Assembly: GCA_900551185.1 (NCBI GenBank)
Contig: URVF01000021.1
Coordinates: forward strand, 1 to 13,011
Source: an uncultured Collinsella sp.
GTDB lineage: Bacteria; Actinomycetota; Coriobacteriia; Coriobacteriales; Coriobacteriaceae
DNA: 13,011 bases
Direction of reading: 5' to 3'
The position numbers and the translations under genes are program-made. Below are positions 5,506 to 11,341 of the stretch, piece after piece (the first letter of the stretch is position 1; each line of letters opens with the position of its first letter). The notes under the pieces are model-generated. The model saw only the letters and a program-made list of their open reading frames with translations, had not been told where the DNA came from and searched no databases.

Positions 5506-7807
5506 GCAGACCAGCTCCCTTCAGGGCATCGGTAAGTGCAGAGCGCGTGTCGTCTGCCATGGGGCACAGCGGCATGCGGTAGTTTGCCTCGATCATACCC
5601 ATCTGGGCGAGCGCCTCTTTGACGGGGATGGGGTTGACCTCACTAAAAAGGGCATTGATGAGTGGCTGGCCGGCAATTTGGATATCGCGGGCACGCGCCA
5701 CGTCACCGTCCAGATAGGCGCGGCACATGTCATGCACGAGCTGCGGCTGCACGTCGGCCCACACGCTGATGGTGCCCGAGGCGCCCAGGCTCATGAGCGG
5801 CACGGTAAGCGCGTCCTCGCCCGAGTACATGCGGAAGTCGTCGGACAGCAGGTGGGCGATCTTGGCCGCGTAGGCGACGTTGCCCGAGGCCTCCTTGATG
5901 CCCATGATGTTGGGGTGCGCGGCTAGGCGCTCTACGTTGCGCTCGCTGATACCGCAGCCGCAGCGGCCGGGGATGTTGTACAGGATGCAGGGGATGTCAA
6001 CGGCATCGGCGACGGTCTTAAAGTGCTGATAGATGCCCTCTTCGTTGGACTTGTTGTAGTAGGGGGTAATGAGCAGCAGGCCGTCGGCTCCCAAGCCCTG
6101 GTAAGTAAGCGACTTGGTGAGCATGGTCTGCGTGGAGTTGGAGCCTGAGCCGGCGATGACGGGGACGCGTCCTGCAACATGCTTGACCACGGCGGCGACG
6201 ACGGAGTTGTCCTCGTCATCGGTCATCGTGGCGCTCTCGCCGGTGGTGCCCAGGGTGAGAATGGCGTCGGTGCCATTTTGCAAGTGGAAATCGATAAGGC
6301 GCTCGAGTGCGTCAAAGTCGACACTGCCATCCTTTTTAAACGGCGTGACGAGGGCGACGATTGAGCCCTCGAGATTGCGGATGTCCATGTTCTTCTCCTT
6401 CGCGTCCGCGATCTGGATGCGTTTGTTCCATTGGGCGGCGACTGCCAGGCGCTCGTCTTGGGCGCGACGGCGGGCACTTTCGGCGCGCGACTTGGCCAGC
6501 AGCTCTCGGCCGCTCGGTAGCACGTCGAGCGTGGCAAAGTAATCGCCCGGGCGCTCGGCGCGGCGGATGAGGTCGGCCGCGCCATCGGGGCGCAGCAGGA
6601 CCTCGGCGGAGCGCAGACGTCCGTTGTAGTTGTAGCCCATGGAGTAGCCATGCGCACCGGTATCGTGGATTACAAGCAGGTCACCCATGTCGATATGCGG
6701 CAGCTCGCGGTCGATGGCGAACTTATCGTTGTTCTCGCACAGATTGCCCGTGATGTCATAGGTGTTCGTGACGGGCGCCGTGGCCTTGTCGGCGCCGCCC
6801 GGCTGACCCATCACCGTAATGTGGTGGTAGGCGCCATACATGGCAGGGCGAATCAAATCGACGGCGCTTGCATCGACACCGATATAGTCCTTGTAGATCT
6901 GCTTCTCGTGGATAGCCTTGGTGACCAGACAGCCGTAGGGGCCCATCATAAAGCGGCCCATCTCAGTGCAGATGGCCACATCGCCCATGCCGGCGGGAAC
7001 CAGGATCTCGTCGTATGCCGCGTGTACTCCCTCGCCGATGGCGCGAATGTCGTTGGCCTGCTGCTCGGGCAGGTAGGGGATGCCGACGCCGCCGGACAGA
7101 TTGATGAAGGCGACGTGTGCGCCGGTCTCGCGCTCCAGGCGTACGGCAAGCTCAAAGAGGATACGCGCGAGCTCGGGGTAGTAGTCGTTGGTGACGGTGT
7201 TGCTGGCAAGGAATGCGTGGATGCCAAAGTCCTCGGCGCCCTTGGCTTTGAGCATGCGGAAGGCCTCGAAGAGCTGCTCGGTGGTCATGCCATATTTGGA
7301 GTCGCCTGGGTTGTCCATGATGCCGTTGGAGAGCTGGAACAGGCCGCCTGGATTAAAGCGGCAGCTGACCGTTTTGGGGATGGGTCCCGCAACACGCTCA
7401 AAGAACTCGATGTGGCTGATGTCGTCAAAGTTGACGATGGCACCCAGCTTGTCGGCGAGCTCAAAGTCGGCAGCCGGCGTATCGTTGGACGAGAACATGA
7501 TGTCGTGTCCCGTGATACCCAGCGAGCGGGCGATCATGAGCTCGGTATAGCTCGAGCAGTCGCAGCCGCAGCCGTATTCGTTGAGAATGGAGATGGGCGC
7601 CGGGTTGGGGTTGGCCTTGACGGCAAAGTATTCCTTAAAGCCCGGGTTCCATGCAAAGGCGTCGCGCACTTCTTGCATGTTGCGGCGGATGCCTGCCTCG
7701 TCGTATAGATGAAACGGCGTGGGGAACTGCTCGACGATATGCTCGAGTGTCTCCTTGTCCACAAACGGCTGCTTGGCCGCATATGCCTCGTTGGGGGTCA
7801 ATGCCAT
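5498..7807 (-). CDS. lysA-dapA: Fused diaminopimelate decarboxylase / 4-hydroxy-tetrahydrodipicolinate synthase (LysA-DapA)
   Basis: 769 residues carrying two complete enzymes. LysA (about 1-437) decarboxylates meso-DAP to lysine: PLP Lys64 in EYFAVKANPN, GCGCDCSSYTEL (79-90), INLSGGVGIPY (235-245), CTEMGRFMMGP (280-290), LCENNDKFA with Cys357, and GAHGYSMGYNYNGRLRSAE (384-402). It resembles the Firmicutes LysA subtype. DapA (474-769, normal length) condenses pyruvate with aspartate semialdehyde: GTTGES (520-525), PYYNK (582-586), YNIPGR with Tyr610, and Schiff-base Lys638 in GIKEASGN. The joining segment (438-473) is charged, probably helical, and uses the same GC-rich codons as its neighbours, so it looks coding and not a missed stop. 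AAGGAG sits 6 bases before the DapA Met474 codon, so free DapA may also be made. The ATG at 7807 has a weak GAGG 10 bases upstream, next to riboswitch sequence. First gene of the operon; it joins the first and last enzymes of the branch. Confidence 0.9.
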   Translation of the reverse strand: MALTPNEAYAAKQPFVDKETLEHIVEQFPTPFHLYDEAGIRRNMQEVRDAFAWNPGFKEYFAVKANPNPAPISILNEYGCGCDCSSYTELMIARSLGITGHDIMFSSNDTPAADFELADKLGAIVNFDDISHIEFFERVAGPIPKTVSCRFNPGGLFQLSNGIMDNPGDSKYGMTTEQLFEAFRMLKAKGAEDFGIHAFLASNTVTNDYYPELARILFELAVRLERETGAHVAFINLSGGVGIPYLPEQQANDIRAIGEGVHAAYDEILVPAGMGDVAICTEMGRFMMGPYGCLVTKAIHEKQIYKDYIGVDASAVDLIRPAMYGAYHHITVMGQPGGADKATAPVTNTYDITGNLCENNDKFAIDRELPHIDMGDLLVIHDTGAHGYSMGYNYNGRLRSAEVLLRPDGAADLIRRAERPGDYFATLDVLPSGRELLAKSRAESARRRAQDERLAVAAQWNKRIQIADAKEKNMDIRNLEGSIVALVTPFKKDGSVDFDALERLIDFHLQNGTDAILTLGTTGESATMTDDEDNSVVAAVVKHVAGRVPVIAGSGSNSTQTMLTKSLTYQGLGADGLLLITPYYNKSNEEGIYQHFKTVADAVDIPCILYNIPGRCGCGISERNVERLAAHPNIMGIKEASGNVAYAAKIAHLLSDDFRMYSGEDALTVPLMSLGASGTISVWADVQPQLVHDMCRAYLDGDVARARDIQIAGQPLINALFSEVNPIPVKEALAQMGMIEANYRMPLCPMADDTRSALTDALKGAGLLD
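6386..6400 (-). promoter_or_regulatory. Internal ribosome-binding site and ATG for DapA inside the fusion frame
   Basis: On the - strand AAGGAG (6400-6395) lies exactly 6 bases before ATG (6388-6386), the first codon of the DapA domain (MDIRNLEGSIVALVTPF). It is encoded in frame as Lys-Glu-Lys-Asn. It is a stronger match and better spaced than the site at the fusion's own start, so it may be a surviving standalone dapA start. Confidence 0.6.
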
Positions 7808-7890
7808 GTCCCGTAAACCTCGCTATCCAGACTGCGCCATCTGCGCATCGAATCCGCATAGCGTGGACCCAATGTCCGGATAGCGCTCCC
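7808..7890 (-). promoter_or_regulatory. Candidate riboswitch expression platform overlapping the lysA ribosome-binding site
   Basis: On the - strand the 3' half of riboswitch P1 (CGCTATCCGGAC, 7885-7874) can pair over 12 bp, with one G-U, with GTCTGGATAGCG (7832-7821), which abuts the GAGG (7821-7818) in front of lysA. A second CGCTAT (7863-7858) can compete for the same ATAGCG (7826-7821). These pairings are mutually exclusive with P1 or with each other. No T run follows, so translational control is more likely than termination. Which state is on or off cannot be decided by eye. Confidence 0.5.
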
Positions 7891-8035
7891 GCATTGCTGC
7901 AGACAGTCCTGTGGGTGTTTCCCACAGGCCCACCAGGCTGTTCGTGCCCGAAAAACCCAGTTCGGCGGGTTTCGCCTCCCCACGGGGTCAAAGCCTGCTG
8001 GCTCGCCCGCGGTTCTTCGTGCCCGCGCCTCTATC
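7879..8035 (-). promoter_or_regulatory. Lysine riboswitch (L box) aptamer
   Basis: About 157 bases in the leader of the lysA-dapA-dapB-dapH operon, read on the - strand. GATAGAGGCGCG at the 5' end and GGGAGCGCTATC at the 3' end form P1 and its conserved shoulders. Inside are GGGGAGGCG, CGCCGAACTGGG and CAGCCTGGTGGG. Then comes the P4-type hairpin CCTGTGGG/CCCACAGG (7928-7921, 7915-7908), followed by ACTGTC. The order and spacing match the class known from B. subtilis lysC and T. maritima. When lysine is bound, P1 is stabilised and the downstream lysine genes are normally shut off. This explains the long leader of the fusion gene. Confidence 0.88.
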
Positions 8036-8038
8036 AAG

Positions 8039-8110
8039 TGGTAAAGACCCTATCACGTTGCACTTTACCAAACAAGAGTATTTGTATATAACGTTTAAAA
8101 AATGCAGCAA
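8039..8110. promoter_or_regulatory. Divergent promoter region between the lysine operon and the amidohydrolase gene
   Basis: On the - strand TTGCTG (8110-8105) and TATACA (8088-8083) are 16 bases apart and would start a transcript about 40 bases before the lysine riboswitch. On the + strand TTTACC (8064-8069) and TATAAC (8087-8092) are 17 bases apart. An 8-bp perfect inverted repeat, TGGTAAAG (8039-8046) and CTTTACCA (8063-8070), lies between the two directions and could be an operator. All are eye-matched to sigma-70 consensus. Confidence 0.5.
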
Positions 8111-8185
8111 TATGCTGGAAACATGTGTGCCACAATCCTGTATCACAATAAGTTGCAACAGATGTGCCTTACGAAGGGATTCTCT

Positions 8186-9373
8186 ATGACCGAGCTCCAA
8201 GAACTCCGTCGCTATCGCCGCGATCTCCATCGCATTCCGGAGCTCGATTTCGATCTTCCGCAAACCATTGCCTATATCGAGGGCGTGTTGGCACCGCTCG
8301 CTTGCGAGGTGACCCATCCGTGCCCCAGCTGCGTCTGCGCTTTCTTCGACGCCGGCGTTGGTGCCGCGCATGCCACAGCGATTCGCGCCGATATGGATGC
8401 GCTGCCCATCGCGGAGGCGACGGGAGCGGCCTTTGCCTCGACCCATCCCGGCAAGATGCACGCTTGTGGACATGACGGACACATGGCCATGGCGCTTGCG
8501 GCGGCAACCTTTGTCGACCGTACGATTCGCGAGCAGCCGGGCGCCATTAAGCGCAATGTGCTCTTTGTGTTTCAGCCGGCCGAGGAGACGACTGGTGGTG
8601 CCAAGACGGTGTGCGAGAGCGGCGTGTTCGAGCGCTACGGGGTGGATCGCATCTTCGGCTTCCACGTGTGGCCCGATCTGCCCGCCGGCACGTTGGCGAG
8701 CTGCTCCGGTCCGTTGCTGGCGCGTTCGAGTGAGACACACATTCATATTCACGGGACGAGCATCCATATCGCTAAGACCTATGGCGTTCCGGTCGAGGAG
8801 TCGCACGATGCGGCGCTGGCGGCTGCCAAGTTCTTGGTTGCCGAGCGCGAACTGATGGATGAGCTGGGTGCCGATGAGCCCTGCATTGGTAAGTTTGGTC
8901 TGCTGCAGGCCGGTACGGTTTGCAACGCGGTGGCGGGGGAGGCCCATGTTGCCGGCAGTCTGCGCGTGTTTACAGATGGCATGTTCGACCGCGCGCGCGA
9001 GGGCGTGCGCCGCGTGTTGGACGAGGCCTGCGCTGCAACGGGCTGCACGTATGATCTCGACTTTGCCGAGGGCTATCCGCCGGTCGACAACGACCCTGAG
9101 TTGTTTGCCCGGATCGCGCCCGCTCTGCCCGAGTTACAACTCGTGGACGAGCCGCTGCTGATCGCCGAGGATTTCGCGTTCTATCAACGCCATCTGCCGG
9201 GCGTGTTTTTCCTGCTGGGCACGGGTATGCCGGAGGACCAAGACAACCCGAGTGATTCGGATGGCTGCCCCGCCTATGCTACAAGCGCTCTGCATACCGA
9301 TAGCATGCTCTTCGACGAGGAAGTCCTACTCAAAGGCCTCGATGTCTACAAACGATTGCTTTTGCTTGGCTAA
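8186..9373 (+). CDS. M20D-family amidohydrolase, candidate N-acetyl-diaminopimelate deacetylase
   Basis: 395 residues, the usual length for M20D metallo-amidohydrolases (YkuR, hippurate hydrolase, IAA-amino acid hydrolase). Motifs in order: YRRDLHRIPEL (10-20), IRADMDALP (66-74), metal-binding MHACGHDGHM (91-100), FVFQPAEETTGGAK (127-140) with the catalytic Glu pair 133/134, FGFHVWPDLPAGT (157-169) with His160, and ALHTDSMLFDE near the C-terminus. The dimerisation-domain segment HIHIHGTSIHIAKTYG (185-200) departs from the usual GKGGHAA.P form, so this is a divergent member. The ATG at 8186 follows GAAGGGA by 6-7 bases and gives the family start; in-frame ATGs at 8102 and 8162 lack a ribosome-binding site. 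Divergent transcription from an acetyl-type DAP operon makes N-acetyl-DAP deacetylase (DapL/YkuR role) the leading guess. Another N-acyl amino acid substrate cannot be excluded. Confidence 0.85.
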   Translation: MTELQELRRYRRDLHRIPELDFDLPQTIAYIEGVLAPLACEVTHPCPSCVCAFFDAGVGAAHATAIRADMDALPIAEATGAAFASTHPGKMHACGHDGHMAMALAAATFVDRTIREQPGAIKRNVLFVFQPAEETTGGAKTVCESGVFERYGVDRIFGFHVWPDLPAGTLASCSGPLLARSSETHIHIHGTSIHIAKTYGVPVEESHDAALAAAKFLVAERELMDELGADEPCIGKFGLLQAGTVCNAVAGEAHVAGSLRVFTDGMFDRAREGVRRVLDEACAATGCTYDLDFAEGYPPVDNDPELFARIAPALPELQLVDEPLLIAEDFAFYQRHLPGVFFLLGTGMPEDQDNPSDSDGCPAYATSALHTDSMLFDEEVLLKGLDVYKRLLLLG

Positions 9374-9387
9374 GGCGCGAAGGACAA

Positions 9388-9477
9388 TTTGTTCTAGAAA
9401 ACACGAACAAACGTACGATATAATAGAGATGTAAGTCTATAGAAACGTTTGACGTTAATAACGTAAGGCGATACTAT
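9388..9477 (+). promoter_or_regulatory. Promoter and operator-like dyads ahead of the HigA-type gene
   Basis: TTGACG (9449-9454) and TACTAT (9472-9477), 17 bases apart, form a near-consensus sigma-70 promoter. The palindrome ACGTT-AAT-AACGT (9452-9464) overlaps its -35 and is a natural operator for the HTH protein encoded downstream. Further upstream, TTTGTTC (9388-9394) and GAACAAA (9405-9411) form a 7-bp perfect dyad. CGAACAAACGTACG (9404-9417) partly matches a Gram-positive LexA box, and a second -10-like TATAAT lies at 9419-9424. Confidence 0.6.
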
Positions 9478-9537
9478 GATTGCATCGTAACGAGCGCTAT
9501 CGGGTCTGTTTTGAGTGGAGACAGGAGATGGCTTGGA

Positions 9538-9879
9538 ATGTCGAAATCGTCGATTATCACAAGTGATGAGACTTCGGCCGATTTGCTGTCGCCGGTGACT
9601 CCTGGTGAGCTTCTCAAAGAGGAGTTTCTTGTTCCCATGGGCATTTCTCAATATCGCCTTGCGAAAGAGACTGGGATTCCGGCTCAGCGTATCGGGCAGA
9701 TTGTCTTGGGAAAACGTCGCGTGACGGCCGACACCGACCTTCGCCTTTGCCGCTACTTTGGCCTGACGGATGGTTATTGGCTGCGCGCCCAGATGGCGTT
9801 TGATCTCGAGGCGGAGAAGAGGCGCATCGAACCGGAACTGGATAAGATCGTTCCTGTCCAGCAGGCTATCGCATTGTAG
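9538..9879 (+). CDS. HigA-type XRE-family addiction-module antitoxin (no toxin partner seen)
   Basis: 113 residues. TPGELLKEEFLVPMGISQYR (21-40) and LAKETGIPAQRIGQIVLGKR (41-60) followed by RVTADTDLRLCRYFGLTDGYWLRAQ (61-85) are the classic HigA/VapI antitoxin core, with the helix-turn-helix at about 36-57. Such proteins bind DNA, repress their own promoter and neutralise a HigB ribonuclease. HigB normally sits just upstream, but the 164 bases before this gene hold no toxin frame, and the next gene encodes a membrane protein. The ATG at 9538 uses CAGGAG (9522-9527) with a 10-base gap; a TTG at 9511 in frame is possible but less likely. The palindrome over the promoter supports autoregulation. 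It may be an orphan antitoxin or a plain regulator. Confidence 0.85.
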   Translation: MSKSSIITSDETSADLLSPVTPGELLKEEFLVPMGISQYRLAKETGIPAQRIGQIVLGKRRVTADTDLRLCRYFGLTDGYWLRAQMAFDLEAEKRRIEPELDKIVPVQQAIAL

Positions 9880-9908
9880 CGTTCAAAGATGTTGAGGTTG
9901 GAGTGACG

Positions 9909-10235
9909 ATGGGGCGACGCCGACAGACCGCCGTGTATAGTCCTGGTGGGTGCGGGTGCGGCTTGCTGCTGCTCCCGGTTATTGCTGTGAGTATAGGCGT
10001 GATGTTTGCACTTGCCGGGCTGGCTGCGGCGGCATTCGTGTTGCTGATTGCCACTATCGGCGTGACGATTTGGCTGTACCGTTCTCGCGAACAACGCCGC
10101 GCTAAGGGCAAGACCAATGTCGGATGGATCGTCTTTTTGGTTATCGCCTATCTGCTGAGCATCAGTTACCTGGCGTTCTTTATCTTGCTGCTGATCAGCA
10201 CCTTTACTGGCGAATCCGTTACGGTGGGGTCGTGA
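9909..10235 (+). CDS. Small integral membrane protein of unknown function
   Basis: 108 residues, not recognised. The N-terminus MGRRRQTAVYSPGGCGCG is basic and Gly/Cys-rich. A long hydrophobic stretch (about 18-55, LLLLPVIAVSIGV through VTIWLY) is likely two membrane helices. It is followed by a basic loop RSREQRRAKGK and a third hydrophobic segment VGWIVFLVIAYLLSISYLAF, possibly extending to LLLIS. The basic loops suggest a cytoplasmic N-terminus and 56-68 loop. The ATG at 9909 is preferred because TTGGAG (9898-9903) precedes it by 5 bases; a GTG at 9903 in frame is possible. It begins 29 bases after the HigA-type gene with no terminator between, so the two are probably co-transcribed. Confidence 0.75.
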   Translation: MGRRRQTAVYSPGGCGCGLLLLPVIAVSIGVMFALAGLAAAAFVLLIATIGVTIWLYRSREQRRAKGKTNVGWIVFLVIAYLLSISYLAFFILLLISTFTGESVTVGS

Positions 10236-10687
10236 TTCGACGAGCTTCATGAGGATGAAGCGAGGGGGCCGACTCTGAATGAACCGCGCCCCGCATCAAC
10301 AAGTTTCATTCGTTGTGTAGCAATCCGAATGTACAATTGTTTGGCGTGAGAGCACCACCGCCAGCAACACAGGGATGCAGGCCGCGATCGCCAGTCCCCG
10401 TTCCGGCTCATCGCAAAGGCGCGTCAACGTCGCGCCTGACCACAGCCATTTCCTGCTCGAGTTTGTAGGCTCGCTCGATTATTTTACATTGCATCAGTTC
10501 TGTTTTTCATAGCGTCAGCTATTGGCTTTACGAGTGGAAATGAAAGTTCTATGGCTATAGCATGGTTATGTCTTGGTTCTTCATTTCTTTGCTTGGGTTC
10601 GACTCATAAGAAAAGGGAAAACAATACAGATGATAAATAATTTCCTGCTTGTATTGTTGAAAAATCGGAATTTCAGGAGGTGTTTTT
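10236..10687. other. 452-base gene-poor stretch spanning a composition change
   Basis: No intact gene is visible. A small 7-bp hairpin, GCTTCAT/ATGAAGC (10244-10250, 10255-10261), follows the membrane gene but has no T run. Bases to about 10480 are GC-rich like the rest of the window, with a possible degraded gene on the - strand (10296-10494). From about 10480 on the sequence turns clearly AT-rich, continuous with the gene at 10688. AACAATAC (10620-10627) and GTATTGTT (10651-10658) form a perfect 8-bp dyad just before the ribosome-binding site AGGAGG (10675-10680). No convincing promoter was found. Confidence 0.6.
10296..10494 (-). pseudogene. Possible frameshifted remnant of a small membrane protein
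   Basis: On the - strand an ATG at 10494 opens 28 codons (MQCKIIERAYKLEQEMAVVR...) ending at TGA (10410-10408). The overlapping frame continues as DEPERGLAIAACIPVLLAVV (from 10412) to a stop at 10298-10296. Joined by a one-base shift they give one helical, then hydrophobic, protein-like sequence in GC-rich codons. No family was recognised and no ribosome-binding site is obvious. This may be chance. Confidence 0.22.
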
Positions 10688-11155
10688 ATGCCACAAATGA
10701 ATAAGGGAGGAAAATTTATTTTCGGGAAATCACTCATTCGGACGGATGGAACATTGCGGATTCCACCGCAGGCAATGGAAGAATATCACATTGCAGATGA
10801 AGGAAAAGTATATCTTTTTACCGGAAGTAAGATTACCGGTGGCTTCTGCGTCACCCGGAAAGGCCTTTTGCATCCGTCAAAACTTGGTCACATTTTGGAC
10901 GATACTCCACCGTTGCTTGACTACTCAGCAGGTTCTGGCGAATTTATCAAATACAAGGGGCGTTCCTACTGCTGGGTAGAGATTTCACAGGAGGGGCAAA
11001 TTCTTCTTACGAAGAAAATGATGGATTTTTTGAAGGTGAGACCCGGAATGGAGCTGCTCTCTATCCGCAGTAGCGACATCGCGTTTACGATGGGAGCTAA
11101 AGGACCGCTATTGGAAAAAGCGGAAAACTATGATGGTGAAATTCCGCTTTTTTAA
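10688..11155 (+). CDS. Hypothetical protein with two SpoVT/AbrB-like repeats, AT-rich and probably acquired
   Basis: 155 residues, not recognised as a named family. Two halves look alike: residues about 18-60 (TDGTLRIPPQAMEEYHIADE, then GKVYLF.GSKI..GF.VTRKGLL) and about 101-143 (QEGQILLTKKMMDFLKVRPG, then MELLSI.SSDIAF.MGAKGPLL). The shared pattern, a short strand, a helix ending in a hydrophobic-basic pair, then a strand and 'S.I', recalls the swapped-hairpin SpoVT-AbrB DNA-binding fold, so a transcription factor or antitoxin role is possible but unproven. AGGAGG (10675-10680) is an ideal ribosome-binding site with 7-base spacing. Codons such as AAA, TTT, ATT and GGA dominate, unlike the GC-rich neighbours, suggesting transfer from a low-GC Firmicute. 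Its terminator lies inside the last codons. Confidence 0.8.
   Translation: MPQMNKGGKFIFGKSLIRTDGTLRIPPQAMEEYHIADEGKVYLFTGSKITGGFCVTRKGLLHPSKLGHILDDTPPLLDYSAGSGEFIKYKGRSYCWVEISQEGQILLTKKMMDFLKVRPGMELLSIRSSDIAFTMGAKGPLLEKAENYDGEIPLF
11115..11153 (+). terminator. Intrinsic terminator embedded in the 3' end of the AbrB-like gene
   Basis: AAAAAGCGGAA (11115-11125) pairs perfectly with TTCCGCTTTTT (11142-11152) around a 16-base loop, and the T run ends at the first base of the TAA stop (11153-11155). The hairpin encodes the final residues KAENYDGEIPLF. Confidence 0.8.
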
Positions 11156-11187
11156 GTGTAACAATTCCAGTTTTAAAATTGAGAACG

Positions 11188-11268
11188 ATGTTGGCAAGCC
11201 TCGAGGTGTCATCGGCGATGGACACGCGCTTCGTGCTCTTCTATATGGCAACCTTAGCTCTCAGCTAA
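11188..11268 (+). pseudogene. Possible gene fragment in host-like composition after the AT-rich gene
   Basis: Here the composition returns to GC-rich. The + strand reads ATG to TAA as 26 residues starting MLASLEVSSAMDTRFVLFYM. The - strand reads KSTKRVSIADDTSRLANIVL over the same bases with equally host-like codons. Either could be a leftover of a gene disrupted by the AT-rich segment. No family was recognised. Confidence 0.2.
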
Positions 11269-11282
11269 TGAATTCAAGTTTA

Positions 11283-11336
11283 ATCCTTCCTACGATGTGC
11301 TGTGTGCCGGCGCGGTAGCCGGATCGTAGGAAGGAT
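11283..11336 (+). promoter_or_regulatory. Long leader hairpin that buries the lipoprotein ribosome-binding site
   Basis: ATCCTTCCTACGAT (11283-11296) and ATCGTAGGAAGGAT (11323-11336) are perfect 14-bp complements. Inside, CCGGC (11307-11311) pairs with GCCGG (11318-11322), which is directly stacked on the 3' arm. The Shine-Dalgarno AGGAAGGA (11328-11335), 6 bases before the ATG at 11342, lies wholly in the 3' arm, so the folded RNA should block ribosome entry. There is no T run after it, so it is not a standard terminator. Confidence 0.8.
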
Positions 11337-11341
11337 GCATA

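Noticed and set aside
6650..7708. Long + strand open frame (352 codons) opposite LysA
   Set aside because: Antisense to the motif-rich LysA domain, with the same artefactual composition.
8102..8185. N-terminal extension of the amidohydrolase from ATG 8102
   Set aside because: No ribosome-binding site, overlaps the promoter region, and the M20D family starts at MTELQELRRYRRDLH, where GAAGGGA gives a good site.
7988..8947. - strand open frame of 319 codons opposite the amidohydrolase and running into the riboswitch region
   Set aside because: Antisense to the M20 metal-binding motifs and overlapping the lysine operon leader; no start signal.
9528..9566. 12-codon mini-frame (ATG 9528) before the HigA-type gene, as a leader peptide
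   Set aside because: Its ATG directly abuts GGAG with no spacing, and no attenuator structure follows.
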